Below, piece by piece: positions 7,450 to 15,587 of a stretch of DNA of 28,990 nt. The DNA lies in contig PXAP01000247.1 in NCBI GenBank assembly GCA_003567115.1, positions 1 to 28,990 of the forward strand, written 5' to 3'. The notes under the pieces are model-generated. The model searched no databases and was not told the origin of the DNA. It saw only the letters and a program-made list of their open reading frames with translations. Every line of letters starts with the position of its first letter. Position 1 is the stretch's first letter. Source of the stretch: Bacteroidota bacterium. Lineage in GTDB: Bacteria; Bacteroidota; Bacteroidia; Bacteroidales; PUMT01. Made by a program: the position numbers and the translations under genes.

Positions 7450-7807
7450 ACCAGCTATATTGTGACTCCCCGCAGTAAAAACTGCAGGAAAAACGATCCA
7501 TTGGTAATAATCCTGACATATAAATGATCATTGCATGACGGGCTTTGCCTGTCAATTAGAAAAATAACATATAACCGGACATTATAATAATTTTAGCACA
7601 CACTAGATTAATTATGGCATGGCAAGTTCAATGTGACCATGGATTTGTAAATATTGTACGGATAAAAAAATAAATCTTTGGCACCTGTATTCCATTTGCT
7701 GCCGTCAACCCTGACGCCAGCACCGGAGAAAACGGCAGGATTTAACCTGAATGATGACAAATAACGGCCTGATATTAACAAGGAACCGGCTTACAGGACA
7801 AACGGGT
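7450..7807. other. 358-bp spacer between pth and hslR
   Basis: No convincing reading frame. It contains a long imperfect hairpin at 7697-7722 and a small perfect hairpin GCAGT-AAAA-ACTGC at 7472-7485, the latter in the leader of hslR. No exact TAnnTTTG box on the minus strand, so the hslR promoter is not identified. Confidence 0.6.
7697..7722 (-). terminator. Hairpin downstream of pth, possible terminator
   Basis: Stem TGCTG-c-CGTCA, loop ACCC, stem TGACG-c-CAGCA: two 5-bp helices around one C/C mismatch. It lies 85 nt past the pth stop on the minus strand. No T-run follows directly, so an intrinsic terminator is uncertain. Confidence 0.35.
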
Positions 7808-8371
7808 TTATCTGTTATTATAGAGATTCATTGTACGCTCAATCCCCACCGTGACAAAACTATGGATCGATTCGATAACTTTTTCAATCCTTTCAGGCAA
7901 AACAAGCTTTTCCTCACCGGTGAGTTCACCCAAAACATAGTCAGTCTGGCCTCCTTTATTATAATAGCTCCCTATTCCAAAACGAAGGCGCGGATAATCC
8001 TGTCTTCCAAGCACCTGGTTTATACTGTACAGGCCATTATGACCACCGTCCCCGCCTCTGGCCCTGATACGGATAGTTCCAAAGGGAAGTGCCAGATCAT
8101 CAACTATTACAAATAAATTCTCAGGTGATATTTTCTCCTTCCCAAGCCAGTAATTAACGGCAAGGCCACTCCGGTTCATATAGGTTGAGGGTTTGAGCAG
8201 TATACAAGTCCGTGCCCTGTATCTGTAGGTTGCCACAAAACCATACCTGCGGTCCTGAAATGAAATACCGGATAATCCTGCCAGGGCATCCAAAACCATA
8301 AAGCCTATATTATGCCGTGTGCCGGCATATTTCTCACCAAAATTACCCAGTCCTGCGATCAAATACTTCAT
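7808..8371 (-). CDS. pth: Peptidyl-tRNA hydrolase
   Basis: Cleaves the ester bond of peptidyl-tRNAs released from ribosomes, freeing tRNA. In 187 residues, close to the usual length, the family landmarks are all present: GLGN with Asn10, TRHNIGF with catalytic His20, PSTYMNRSG with Asn66, VIVDDLALPFG with the Asp91/Asp92 pair that activates His20, and GGHNGL with Asn112. It is 132 bp downstream of rplY and probably shares its transcript, an arrangement seen across Bacteroidota and many other bacteria. Confidence 0.97.
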   Translation of the reverse strand: MKYLIAGLGNFGEKYAGTRHNIGFMVLDALAGLSGISFQDRRYGFVATYRYRARTCILLKPSTYMNRSGLAVNYWLGKEKISPENLFVIVDDLALPFGTIRIRARGGDGGHNGLYSINQVLGRQDYPRLRFGIGSYYNKGGQTDYVLGELTGEEKLVLPERIEKVIESIHSFVTVGIERTMNLYNNR

Positions 8372-8503
8372 TAATAATACCCGGGCTGATCAGGCTAATG
8401 ACCAGTTAATTATACTAAGCAAGTCAATCAGGTTCATTCTTTCTGCCAGACAGTCCTTAATGAAACAGTCATGCCGGAAAAAACAACCCTGCTGACATAC
8501 ATC

Positions 8504-9166
8504 CTATTTGTCTTCTTCTGTCCGGCCTTCTTCAGTTTTTTCCTCATCACCTTCACCTTCAGCCTCCTCACCTTCAGCTTCAACGCCTTCAGCTTCTTCA
8601 TCTTCAGGTAATACACCACGTGCAGTCCTGGTAAGTTTGACCGAGGCTATGACCAGATTAGGGGAATCAAGGAGCTGAATACCCGGAAAGTCCAGTTCAC
8701 CAACTTTGACAGATTGACCAAGTCCGATTCCGGAAACATCCACATTCAAAACATCAGGCATATCACCGGGTAATCCACGGGCTCTGAGCCTTCTTGCTTC
8801 AAGGGCAAGTTTGCCTCCTTCTTTAACACCTTCGGGCACACCATTTATTTTAACGGGAATATCAACGGAAACAGGTTTGTCCTCATAAACCCTGTAAAAA
8901 TCCATGTGTAATATTTTATCAGTAACAGGATGGAATTGAATGTCCTGCGAGACTGCATCATAAACCTTCCCGGCAATGTCAAGCTTTAACAGGTAGACAT
9001 TGGATGTGTATACCATATGCCTGAAATCATTTTCAGGGGCCAGGAAATGAATGTTTTCATTGGCACCGTACAACACGCAGGGTATCTTCCCCTGCTTCCG
9101 TAGTTTCCTGGAATCTTTTTTACCAACTGATTCACGCAGGCTGCATTTAATCTTTAACAACTTCAT
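8504..9166 (-). CDS. rplY: 50S ribosomal protein L25 / general stress protein Ctc
   Basis: Binds 5S rRNA in the large subunit. The N-terminal L25 domain (about residues 1-90) shows the typical SLRESVGKKDSRKLRKQGKIP start and an LYG strand; the C-terminal TL5/Ctc beta domain runs from about 95 to 180 (VDIPVKINGVPEGVKEGG). The last 35 residues are almost only Glu, Ala, Gly and Asp, an acidic tail common in Bacteroidota L25. The frame extends 6 codons upstream to a TTG, but I choose the ATG at 9166 because the known N-terminus begins there. Lies 106 bp downstream of prs, with its own candidate -7 box. Confidence 0.94.
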   Translation of the reverse strand: MKLLKIKCSLRESVGKKDSRKLRKQGKIPCVLYGANENIHFLAPENDFRHMVYTSNVYLLKLDIAGKVYDAVSQDIQFHPVTDKILHMDFYRVYEDKPVSVDIPVKINGVPEGVKEGGKLALEARRLRARGLPGDMPDVLNVDVSGIGLGQSVKVGELDFPGIQLLDSPNLVIASVKLTRTARGVLPEDEEAEGVEAEGEEAEGEGDEEKTEEGRTEEDK

Positions 9167-9257
9167 TAACTCAAAATTTAACAATTTATAATGGGTGCTA
9201 CTCAGTTCCGGATAACCTGAACTCCATCACACCATTGACTCTGAATTTTTTGAGATG

Positions 9258-9265
9258 CAAATATA
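9258..9265 (-). promoter_or_regulatory. Candidate -7 box for rplY-pth
   Basis: TATATTTG on the minus strand fits the Bacteroidota -7 consensus TAnnTTTG exactly, about 90 bp upstream of the rplY start. I see no clear TTTG 19-21 bp further upstream, so only the -7 part is supported. Confidence 0.45.
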
Positions 9266-9272
9266 CCAAACT

Positions 9273-10211
9273 TCAGACAATAAAAGTGGAGCTGATTGAT
9301 TGATTGTTGTAAACCTTGCCTATCACTTCTGCAAACAGATCGGCTACACTAAGTACTATGATTTTATCCGGTTTATGTCTCAGGGGAATGGTGTCTGTAA
9401 CCGCAAGCTCCTTAATGGAAGATTTTTCAATCTTTTCAAGTGCCTGACCGGATAAAACCGGATGTGTTGAAACCACGCGCACGGATTCCGCACCGTTCTG
9501 CATCATAAGGTCGGCTGCCAGCAGGATTGTTCCGGCAGTATCGATCATGTCATCGACAATAACAACATTTTTATCCTTAACATCTCCTATTATGGTTATT
9601 TCATCCACATAATTGGCTTTCTTTCTAAGCTTGTAACATATTACCATGTCGGTATTGAGAAATCGCGAGTAAGCATTCGCACGTTTTGTACCCCCCATAT
9701 CGGGTGCGGCAATAACCAGTTTTTCAAGGTTCATGTCATTGATATAGGGAACGAAAATGGAAGAGGCATATAAATGATCTACCGGAACATCAAAAAACCC
9801 CTGTATCTGATCAGCATGCAGATCCATGGTCATTATCCTGGAAACACCGGCTTTGGAAAGCAAATCTGCAACCAGCTTTGCACCTATTGAAACCCTGGGC
9901 TTATCTTTTCTGTCCTGCCGGGCAAATCCCAGATAGGGTATTACAGCAACCACCTGGTATGCTGATGCACGTTTGGCCGCATCAATCATAAGCAAAAGCT
10001 CAAAGAGATTATCGGAAGGTGGCAAAGTTGATTGTATTATAAAAACAACACATCCTCTTACAGACTCATCAAAGGAGGGTTGAAATTCCCCGTCACTGAA
10101 ATGATCTACAGACGACTTACCAAGTTCCATACCGTAACTGTGGGCAATTTTCTCAGCAAGATAGGTTGAGGACTCGCATGCAAAAAATTTTATGGGAGGT
10201 TTTCCGGACAT
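9273..10211 (-). CDS. prs: Ribose-phosphate pyrophosphokinase
   Basis: Makes PRPP from ribose 5-phosphate and ATP for nucleotide, histidine, tryptophan and NAD synthesis. The 312-residue length is standard. Seen: the ATP-binding FARQDRKD near 96-103, MDLHADQIQGFF at 129-140 with the metal-binding His132, the PDMGG segment near 170, and the PRPP-binding signature VVIVDDMIDTAGT at 216-228. The flexible catalytic loop appears as KLRKKANYVDE, near 194-204. Preceded by the best candidate promoter in the window and followed by rplY, the usual Bacteroidota neighbour. Confidence 0.97.
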   Translation of the reverse strand: MSGKPPIKFFACESSTYLAEKIAHSYGMELGKSSVDHFSDGEFQPSFDESVRGCVVFIIQSTLPPSDNLFELLLMIDAAKRASAYQVVAVIPYLGFARQDRKDKPRVSIGAKLVADLLSKAGVSRIMTMDLHADQIQGFFDVPVDHLYASSIFVPYINDMNLEKLVIAAPDMGGTKRANAYSRFLNTDMVICYKLRKKANYVDEITIIGDVKDKNVVIVDDMIDTAGTILLAADLMMQNGAESVRVVSTHPVLSGQALEKIEKSSIKELAVTDTIPLRHKPDKIIVLSVADLFAEVIGKVYNNQSISSTFIV

Positions 10212-10251
10212 ATCTGGTTTTTTTATAGTTAATTTAATTCTTCGCGGACTG

Positions 10252-10283
10252 CAAAAGTAATTTTTTTAATCAGAAATTGGAAA
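10252..10283 (-). promoter_or_regulatory. Candidate Bacteroidota-type promoter for prs
   Basis: On the minus strand, TTTC (10283-10280) is followed after 20 bp by TACTTTTG (10259-10252). This matches the Bacteroides-type consensus TTTG-N19-21-TAnnTTTG at all positions but one. The transcript would start about 35 nt before the prs ATG. Confidence 0.6.
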
Positions 10284-10306
10284 TATCAGACATGTTAAAA
10301 ACGGAA

Positions 10307-10912
10307 TTATGAGAATTTTAACTCTGCATTTGTTTTGCCTATAAAATCCAGTATCTCATCTTTTCCCTTTTGTTTTAACACAGAGGTGCAGAAATACATC
10401 GGCAGGGTTTCCCACTCCTGTTCAAGTGCACTTAAGTAAATATTAATGTTTTTCTCAAGTTTGCCGGCCGGTAATTTATCGCATTTTGTAAAGACAAGCG
10501 CGAAAGGAACCCGGTTTTCTCCAAGCCAGCGGATAAATGCCATATCCGAGGGAAGGGGAGAGTGCCGGGAGTCGATCAGCAGGAAAAGGCAGACAAGGTT
10601 TGGTCTGCCTTCAATGTATTTGGTTATAAGCAGGCCTAATTCCTTTCTCATTTTTCGGGAAGTTTTTGCGTAGCCGTATCCCGGAAGATCTACAAGAAAC
10701 CACTGCCTGTTTATTAGAAAATGATTGATAAGACGTGTTTTCCCTGGGGCTGAAGAGGTTTTGGCCAGTTTACGTTTTCCGGCAAGCATATTGATCACTG
10801 ATGATTTTCCAACGTTTGACCTGCCAACGAAGGCATACTCGGGAAATTCAGGTGGAGGGCACTGATCTGTCCTTGCAGCACTTTTTATAAATTCAGCACT
10901 TTTTATTACCAT
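10307..10912 (-). CDS. engB: Ribosome-biogenesis GTPase EngB/YsxC
   Basis: Essential GTPase of 50S subunit assembly in well-studied bacteria. The 201 residues show G1 GRSNVGKS (30-37), G2 threonine near 59 in GKTRLINHF, G3 DLPG (75-78) followed by YGYAK, and G4 TKCD (142-145). Length and order match the YihA/EngB family with a short N-terminal extension. It lies 27 bp after manA and probably shares its transcript; the downstream prs has its own likely promoter. Confidence 0.96.
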   Translation of the reverse strand: MVIKSAEFIKSAARTDQCPPPEFPEYAFVGRSNVGKSSVINMLAGKRKLAKTSSAPGKTRLINHFLINRQWFLVDLPGYGYAKTSRKMRKELGLLITKYIEGRPNLVCLFLLIDSRHSPLPSDMAFIRWLGENRVPFALVFTKCDKLPAGKLEKNINIYLSALEQEWETLPMYFCTSVLKQKGKDEILDFIGKTNAELKFS

Positions 10913-10939
10913 AATTGCAGCCGTTTCATGACTTCAGCA

Positions 10940-11920
10940 TTATTTGACATATACTTCGAGCAAGCGGGAGCCCTCAAGGCTTGAAAGGCAGACATCTTCT
11001 ATTATTGCAGGAATCAGCAAAGTCTCACCTCTGTTAACCGTCATTTTACCATTCAGCCATTCAAGAGTGAATTTACCTTCTGTACAAATATAAATTACAA
11101 AAGAATCAATCAGCCTGTAGTCCCTTTTTACACTGCGGTCAAAATCCAGCAGATATGTGGTAAAATATTTACAATCGGCCAGTAAAACAGGTGAATTAAG
11201 TTTTGTTTCAACAATAGTTTTATAATCATGGTAACAATTATAATCTATAGCATCCATGGCAAGATCAATATGGAGCTTCCTGGAATTTCCACCGGCATCG
11301 ACCCTCTCCCAGTCATAAATTCTGTAGGTAAGATCTGATGTTTGCTGTATCTCGGTAAGCACAATGCCCTTTCCTATAGCATGAACTCTTCCTGCCGGCA
11401 TGAAAAAAACATCTCCGGCACAGACCTTTTCTACGTTAAGTATATCAAGTAATTTGTTGCTTTTTAACTTCTCCCTGAATATTCGGGGTGAAACCTTCCG
11501 GTTAAATCCTGAGATCAGCTCTGCACCGGGTTCGGCTTCCAGGACATACCACATTTCGGTTTTACCTCTCGCATTATGACGGATGGCAGCAAGCTTATCA
11601 TCAGGATGTACCTGGACAGACAAAATATCCCTTGAATCAATAAACTTTATAAGAAGAGGAAATTCCGGTCCGAAACGGTTAAAAATTTCTTCACCTACCA
11701 GGTCACTCATATAAACCTCAATAAGTTCTTCTATATTATTCCCGCGCAAATGGCCGTTATCCACAACGGAGATATAACCGGGATATGAAGATATCTCCCA
11801 GCTTTCCCCTATCCCTGAATCCTCAGGGAAATCTTTGTTGAATTTTTTGCGCAGATTATCGCCCCCCCATATCATTTTACGGGGAATAGGCCTGAACTTT
11901 AAGGGATACAATTCTTCCAT
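10940..11920 (-). CDS. manA: Mannose-6-phosphate isomerase, class I (short form)
   Basis: Zinc enzyme converting mannose 6-phosphate and fructose 6-phosphate, feeding GDP-sugar synthesis for surface glycans. In the 326-residue protein the metal ligands can be seen: Gln and His in SVQVHPDD, Glu in KTEMWYVL, and His in PAGRVHAIG, followed by the LTEIQQTSDLTYRIYDW block. The size fits the short Bacillus-type enzyme. An upstream extension of 16 codons in frame is rejected because family members begin at the chosen ATG (MEELYPLKF). Downstream of pdxJ by 83 bp. Confidence 0.94.
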   Translation of the reverse strand: MEELYPLKFRPIPRKMIWGGDNLRKKFNKDFPEDSGIGESWEISSYPGYISVVDNGHLRGNNIEELIEVYMSDLVGEEIFNRFGPEFPLLIKFIDSRDILSVQVHPDDKLAAIRHNARGKTEMWYVLEAEPGAELISGFNRKVSPRIFREKLKSNKLLDILNVEKVCAGDVFFMPAGRVHAIGKGIVLTEIQQTSDLTYRIYDWERVDAGGNSRKLHIDLAMDAIDYNCYHDYKTIVETKLNSPVLLADCKYFTTYLLDFDRSVKRDYRLIDSFVIYICTEGKFTLEWLNGKMTVNRGETLLIPAIIEDVCLSSLEGSRLLEVYVK

Positions 11921-11969
11921 GATAAATATTGGTGAAACAATCAGATCAAAAACCCTGTTTTCAATCAAA

Positions 11970-11977
11970 ACAAAAAT
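11970..11977 (-). promoter_or_regulatory. Candidate -7 box for manA
   Basis: TATTTTTG on the minus strand fits TAnnTTTG and is about 50 bp before the manA start. No matching -33 element is seen and the stretch is A-rich, so a chance match is possible. Confidence 0.3.
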
Positions 11978-12003
11978 ATTCCCGGAGGAGATGCAGGCGG
12001 GAA

Positions 12004-12717
12004 CTATTCCAGTTGTCTTAAATACATCTGAATACTGTTCTCAAGTCCGTAATACAAAGCATCTGATATCAGCGCATGACCGATGGAAACCTCCAGCAAG
12101 CCGGGAATATTATCAGCAAAGTATTTCAGGTTCTCCAGATTCAGATCATGCCCGGCATTCAGTCCCATACCAAGTTCACCGGCCAGCACAGCGGCCTTTA
12201 CAAACGGCTCTACTGCCTTTTCACGGCCGGCCTTAAACTCTCTGGCATACGGCTCCGTATAAAGCTCTATCCTGTCAGTTAGTGACATCCTGGCATACTC
12301 AATATATCTCAGATCAGTACCAATGAAAATCGATGTCCGTATTCCATGAGACCTGAACCTGGCAATTACATCATATAGAAATTCCTTTTCGGCAATGGTA
12401 TCCCATCCCTGATTTGAAGTAATTGCATCGGGCGAATCGGGAACCAGTGTGACCTGATCAGGTAATACTGATAAAACAAGATCTATGAACGGTTGTGAAG
12501 GATATCCCTCTATATTGAACTCGGTTTTGATTAAAGGTTTTATATCCCGGACATCCTGATAACGTATATGTCTTTCATCAGGCCGCGGATGTACGGTAAT
12601 CCCTTCTGCCCCGAATCTCTGACAATTGACCGCGGCTTTCTGCACATCAGGAATATTTCCGCCTCTTGCATTTCTGAGTGTGGCAATTTTATTTATATTT
12701 ACGCTTAATCTGGGCAT
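12004..12717 (-). CDS. pdxJ: Pyridoxine 5'-phosphate synthase
   Basis: Condenses 1-deoxyxylulose 5-phosphate with 3-amino-2-oxopropyl phosphate to give pyridoxine 5'-phosphate, in the DXP-dependent B6 pathway. The 237 residues match the TIM-barrel family: NINKIATLRNARGG at the N-terminus, GAEGITVHPRPDERHI with the catalytic His region, EFNIEGYP, GMGLNAGHDLN (written here as GLNAGHDLN) and the terminal EVSIGHALISDAL phosphate-binding loop. The reading frame continues 66 codons upstream, but that part is AT-rich promoter DNA and has no family counterpart, so the ATG at 12717 is chosen. Transcribed divergently from the CBS-nadK cluster. Confidence 0.95.
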   Translation of the reverse strand: MPRLSVNINKIATLRNARGGNIPDVQKAAVNCQRFGAEGITVHPRPDERHIRYQDVRDIKPLIKTEFNIEGYPSQPFIDLVLSVLPDQVTLVPDSPDAITSNQGWDTIAEKEFLYDVIARFRSHGIRTSIFIGTDLRYIEYARMSLTDRIELYTEPYAREFKAGREKAVEPFVKAAVLAGELGMGLNAGHDLNLENLKYFADNIPGLLEVSIGHALISDALYYGLENSIQMYLRQLE

Positions 12718-12750
12718 GGCATGTTGTTTGTTACATATTTGGACAGAATG

Positions 12751-12758
12751 CAAAAATA
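12751..12758 (-). promoter_or_regulatory. Candidate -7 box for pdxJ
   Basis: TATTTTTG on the minus strand fits TAnnTTTG, 34 bp upstream of the chosen pdxJ ATG. No good -33 match at the right distance. It supports the downstream start over the longer frame. Confidence 0.45.
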
Positions 12759-12788
12759 ATGCATATTTATCCTGTAAAAAACAAGAAG

Positions 12789-12821
12789 TCAAAATTTTGT
12801 TCAAAAAATACAAAATTTTGA
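12789..12821. promoter_or_regulatory. Twin CAAAATTTTG palindromes, probable operator
   Basis: Two identical 10-bp palindromes CAAAATTTTG at 12790-12799 and 12811-12820, spaced 21 bp start to start, that is two helical turns. Their flanking bases also mirror each other (TCAAAATTTTGT and ACAAAATTTTGA), so the whole block is a larger dyad. It lies between divergent pdxJ and the CBS gene, upstream of the likely promoter of each. Confidence 0.55.
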
Positions 12822-12902
12822 GCTGCGGTCGATTATACATGCTATTAAAAGCTCTTTTTGCAATATAGTTTAGATGTATAATTGACTTAAAGGATGAACC
12901 GC

Positions 12903-12933
12903 TTCGCTTTAACATTAAATTTTTTCATCTTTG
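12903..12933 (+). promoter_or_regulatory. Candidate promoter of the CBS-nadK operon
   Basis: TTCG (12903-12906), then 19 bp, then CATCTTTG (12926-12933): one mismatch in each half to the TTTG-N19-21-TAnnTTTG consensus. The expected start of transcription is only about 12 nt before the ATG at 12951. Confidence 0.35.
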
Positions 12934-12950
12934 CCTGTGTGTAATTTAAA

Positions 12951-13658
12951 ATGAAAAAATTTTATGTTCATTTATACCAATTAAAACCCGTTATGCTTGC
13001 AAAAGATCTTGTATCAGATGTAATTCCCGCACTGAAGACTTCAGATACGGGAAGCCGTGCATTAAGATGGATGGAGATATTCCGGGTATCACACCTGCCC
13101 ATTGTGAATAACCAGGATTTTCTGGGACTTATTTCTGATACTGACATATATGATCTGGGAATGACGGATGAACCCATTGGCAATCATAAACTTTCTCTTT
13201 TCAGGCCTTTTGTATTTGCCGGTCAGCATATATACGAAGCAATAGAAATTGCTTCACGTTTAAAACTTACCGTTATTCCCGTTCTGGATGAAAATAAAAA
13301 ATATACCGGACTGATTGGACAGTCCGACCTTCTGGACCAGTTTGCCACACTTACGGCAGTGAAAGAGCCAGGTGGTCTGATAGTGCTTGAAATGACCCAT
13401 CATGATTACTCACCCAGCCAGATTGCACAGATAGTCGAGAGCAACAATGCAAAAATCCTGAGCCTTTACATTACAAACAGTGAAGACAGTACCAGGATGG
13501 AAGTATTTATAAAGATCAGTGAAACAGATATTTCTTCTATTATAAAGACTTTTGAGCGCTATAACTACCATATCAAGGCTTCTTATATGGATGATGAAAA
13601 CCTGGACAGTTTTTACAGAAACAGGTATGAACAGTTCATGCGTTACCTGGACATCTGA
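12951..13658 (+). CDS. CBS-domain protein with C-terminal ACT-like region
   Basis: A 235-residue cytosolic protein. Two CBS motifs fill about residues 15-135 (SDTGSRALRWMEIFRVSHLP, then the VIPVLDENKKYTGLIGQSDLL repeat), a module that usually binds adenine nucleotides. The rest, from VLEMTHHDYSPSQIAQIVE onward, resembles an ACT-type regulatory fold. No catalytic domain is attached, so it is probably a sensor or regulator of an unknown partner. It lies 145 bp before nadK and is conserved at that place in Bacteroidota. The true start could be Met15 (position 12993), where the conserved MLAKDL sequence begins; I kept the first ATG. Confidence 0.85.
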   Translation: MKKFYVHLYQLKPVMLAKDLVSDVIPALKTSDTGSRALRWMEIFRVSHLPIVNNQDFLGLISDTDIYDLGMTDEPIGNHKLSLFRPFVFAGQHIYEAIEIASRLKLTVIPVLDENKKYTGLIGQSDLLDQFATLTAVKEPGGLIVLEMTHHDYSPSQIAQIVESNNAKILSLYITNSEDSTRMEVFIKISETDISSIIKTFERYNYHIKASYMDDENLDSFYRNRYEQFMRYLDI

Positions 13659-13760
13659 ACTATCTGTCAAAAAACACAAATCAATAACAGATAAATTAAG
13701 AATCATATATACTGCTGAAGTAGAGATGACCAGGGCCTTGCCTGTAAACAGCGCATAGTT

Positions 13761-13773
13761 TTTACCTGGTAAA
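13761..13773. promoter_or_regulatory. Palindrome TTTACC-T-GGTAAA upstream of nadK
   Basis: A perfect 6-bp inverted repeat around one base, 30 bp before the nadK ATG. The size and place suit a dimeric repressor site or a small leader hairpin. No regulator is assigned. Confidence 0.35.
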
Positions 13774-13803
13774 CTTATTTTATTCTGATAAAAATCAACA
13801 ATA

Positions 13804-14682
13804 ATGAGAATCGCAATATACGGCCGCCGGTTCGGCAGGGAATTCACAGGCATCGCGAGGAAACTCCTGGACCGGCTTAATCTGAAAAATATTCCGGTAA
13901 GCATATATGAACCTTTTTATAACTTCATGCGTAATGAAGCCGGCCTTGATCCCCAACCGGAAAATTTGTTCAATTCACATAAAGATCTGGATAAAAAAAA
14001 CAATTATGTTTTAACAATTGGAGGAGACGGAACAATACTGGAAGTCATCGCTATAGTAAGAAATTCCGGGATCCCTGTTTTGGGAATCAACAGCGGCAGA
14101 CTCGGTTTTTTGGCTAATATTTCACGGGAGAATACTGACATGGCGGTTGATGCCCTGCTGTCGGGCAGATTCTGCATTGAGAAAAGAGGTTTGCTGAAAC
14201 TTAATTCTCCTGAAGAGACATTCGGCGATTTTGATTTTGCCCTGAATGAGTTTACCCTGCAGAAAAAGGACTCGGCAATGATAACCATACAGGCATGGTT
14301 AAATGATATTTTTATTAATTCATACTGGGCTGACGGATTGATTATTTCAACACCCACCGGGTCAACGGCATATTCACTTAGCGTGGGAGGCGCCCTGCTC
14401 ACACCCGATATGAAGGGAATGATAATCTCTCCCATCTCACCCCATAATCTTACTGTCAGGCCCCTGGTCATACCGGAGAATAATACTGTACGCCTGAAGG
14501 TCACAAGCAGGAACGGAAAATTCCTGCTCTCAAAGGACCACCAGTCCGTCCTCATGTCAACCGAAGCCGAAATTGTACTTAACCGTTCGGATTTTGACAT
14601 ATCCATGGTAAAGTTTGACCACCAGGATTTTTATACTACAATTCGCGAAAAGCTTATGTGGGGAGCTGATAAAAGAAATTAA
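13804..14682 (+). CDS. nadK: NAD kinase
   Basis: Phosphorylates NAD to NADP. The 292-residue protein has the defining GGDGT at 73-77, GINSGRLGFLANIS near 94-107, an NE motif in ALNEFTLQK, the substrate-binding STPTGSTAYSLSVGG, and ISPISPHNLTVRPLVIP, all in the usual order and length. The start ATG (13804) gives the standard MRIAIYGR beta strand at the N-terminus. Follows the CBS gene and precedes the DUF6089 barrels; a palindrome sits in its leader. Confidence 0.97.
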   Translation: MRIAIYGRRFGREFTGIARKLLDRLNLKNIPVSIYEPFYNFMRNEAGLDPQPENLFNSHKDLDKKNNYVLTIGGDGTILEVIAIVRNSGIPVLGINSGRLGFLANISRENTDMAVDALLSGRFCIEKRGLLKLNSPEETFGDFDFALNEFTLQKKDSAMITIQAWLNDIFINSYWADGLIISTPTGSTAYSLSVGGALLTPDMKGMIISPISPHNLTVRPLVIPENNTVRLKVTSRNGKFLLSKDHQSVLMSTEAEIVLNRSDFDISMVKFDHQDFYTTIREKLMWGADKRN

Positions 14683-14780
14683 GAGTGTGATTTTTTTATA
14701 GCCCTAAGCTCGGCAGACCAGGTCAAACTACCTTTAAACTTATTAAGATCTTCGTGATGTCAAAAACCATTATTTTTCTT

Positions 14781-14788
14781 TAACTTTG
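14781..14788 (+). promoter_or_regulatory. Candidate -7 box upstream of the first DUF6089 gene
   Basis: TAACTTTG fits TAnnTTTG exactly and would give a leader of about 18 nt before the ATG at 14812. No convincing -33 element. It suggests that the barrel-uppS-bamA part can be transcribed separately from nadK. Confidence 0.5.
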
Positions 14789-14811
14789 TAATTCCTATAA
14801 AATTAAAAAAG

Positions 14812-15546
14812 ATGCTGTTAAAAATTATTTGCTCTTTTTTACTGTTACTGGTTTTTGGTTTACATACGCAAGGTCAGAGCTGGAGGTCAACATCCCATGA
14901 AATCTATGCAGGTATAGGTACAGCAAACTATTTCGGTGATATAGGCGGCTCGGCCGACGAAAATACCTGGTATGGCATTAAAGATCTTGACATACTCCGA
15001 TCCCGGCCGGGAATTCTCGCAGGATTAAGATATTTTCAAACAGATTATCTGGCTTTCAGCGGGAGTGCTGCCCTCGGCTGGCTGAGCGGCAGCGATAAAG
15101 GGGGCAGGAACGAAAGCAGGGGTTACATTTTCAATACGGTGATTTTTGAGCCCGCAGGCAGAATCGAGTTTTTTCCCCTCAGGGATATCAGGGTTCTAAG
15201 CGGAACAGACCGTCGTGGACTTGTACGGAATTACGGAACGTTTTCAATTTATATTTTCGGAGGAGCAGGGGCGTTAGTATACCATGTCATGCCAAATGAA
15301 AAGCTTAAAGAAAGACAGAAAAGGGAAGGTATTGAGCATGGAATTGCCACCATGGTGCTGCCGGCGGGCCTCGGTCTCAAAGTCGGTATTAATAACAGGA
15401 TGGATATTGGATTCGAAATAGGCGGCCGGTATGCACTTAATGATTACCTTGACGGCTTCTCAATAGAGCTGTCTTCTTCCAATGACATTTATTACCTGAC
15501 TTCGCTTCAAATGGTATACAGATTGCCCGGTCTGGTAAGATATTAA
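14812..15546 (+). CDS. DUF6089-type outer-membrane beta-barrel protein (first copy)
   Basis: A 244-residue protein with a clear signal peptide (MLLKIICSFLLLLVFGLHTQG, cut near residue 22) and then amphipathic strands. The YAGIGTANYFGDIGG opening and the spacing of glycine-aromatic strands fit the small barrel family DUF6089 found beside uppS/bamA in Bacteroidota. Function unknown; expected in the outer membrane. It lies 41 bp before a second, related barrel gene, suggesting an old duplication. Confidence 0.78.
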   Translation: MLLKIICSFLLLLVFGLHTQGQSWRSTSHEIYAGIGTANYFGDIGGSADENTWYGIKDLDILRSRPGILAGLRYFQTDYLAFSGSAALGWLSGSDKGGRNESRGYIFNTVIFEPAGRIEFFPLRDIRVLSGTDRRGLVRNYGTFSIYIFGGAGALVYHVMPNEKLKERQKREGIEHGIATMVLPAGLGLKVGINNRMDIGFEIGGRYALNDYLDGFSIELSSSNDIYYLTSLQMVYRLPGLVRY

Positions 15547-15587
15547 TTGTTTTCAAAGCTTTTTGGATAAAGAAAAATAATTATAAA

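Noticed and set aside
11921..11968. 16-codon N-terminal extension of manA
   Set aside because: The ManA fold and family start at the internal ATG (11920); the extension has no counterpart.
12718..12915. 66-codon N-terminal extension of pdxJ
   Set aside because: Family members begin at the internal Met; the extension overlaps a likely -7 box and twin palindromes and has no PdxJ-like sequence.
13661..13693. Inverted repeat TATCTGT / ACAGATA just after the CBS gene stop
   Set aside because: Perfect 7-bp arms, but the 19-nt loop and AT-rich stem make a terminator weak and there is no T-run; could be chance.
13410..13904. 164-codon minus-strand frame across the CBS-nadK junction
   Set aside because: Antisense to two recognised genes and their spacer; hydrophobic but without family resemblance.
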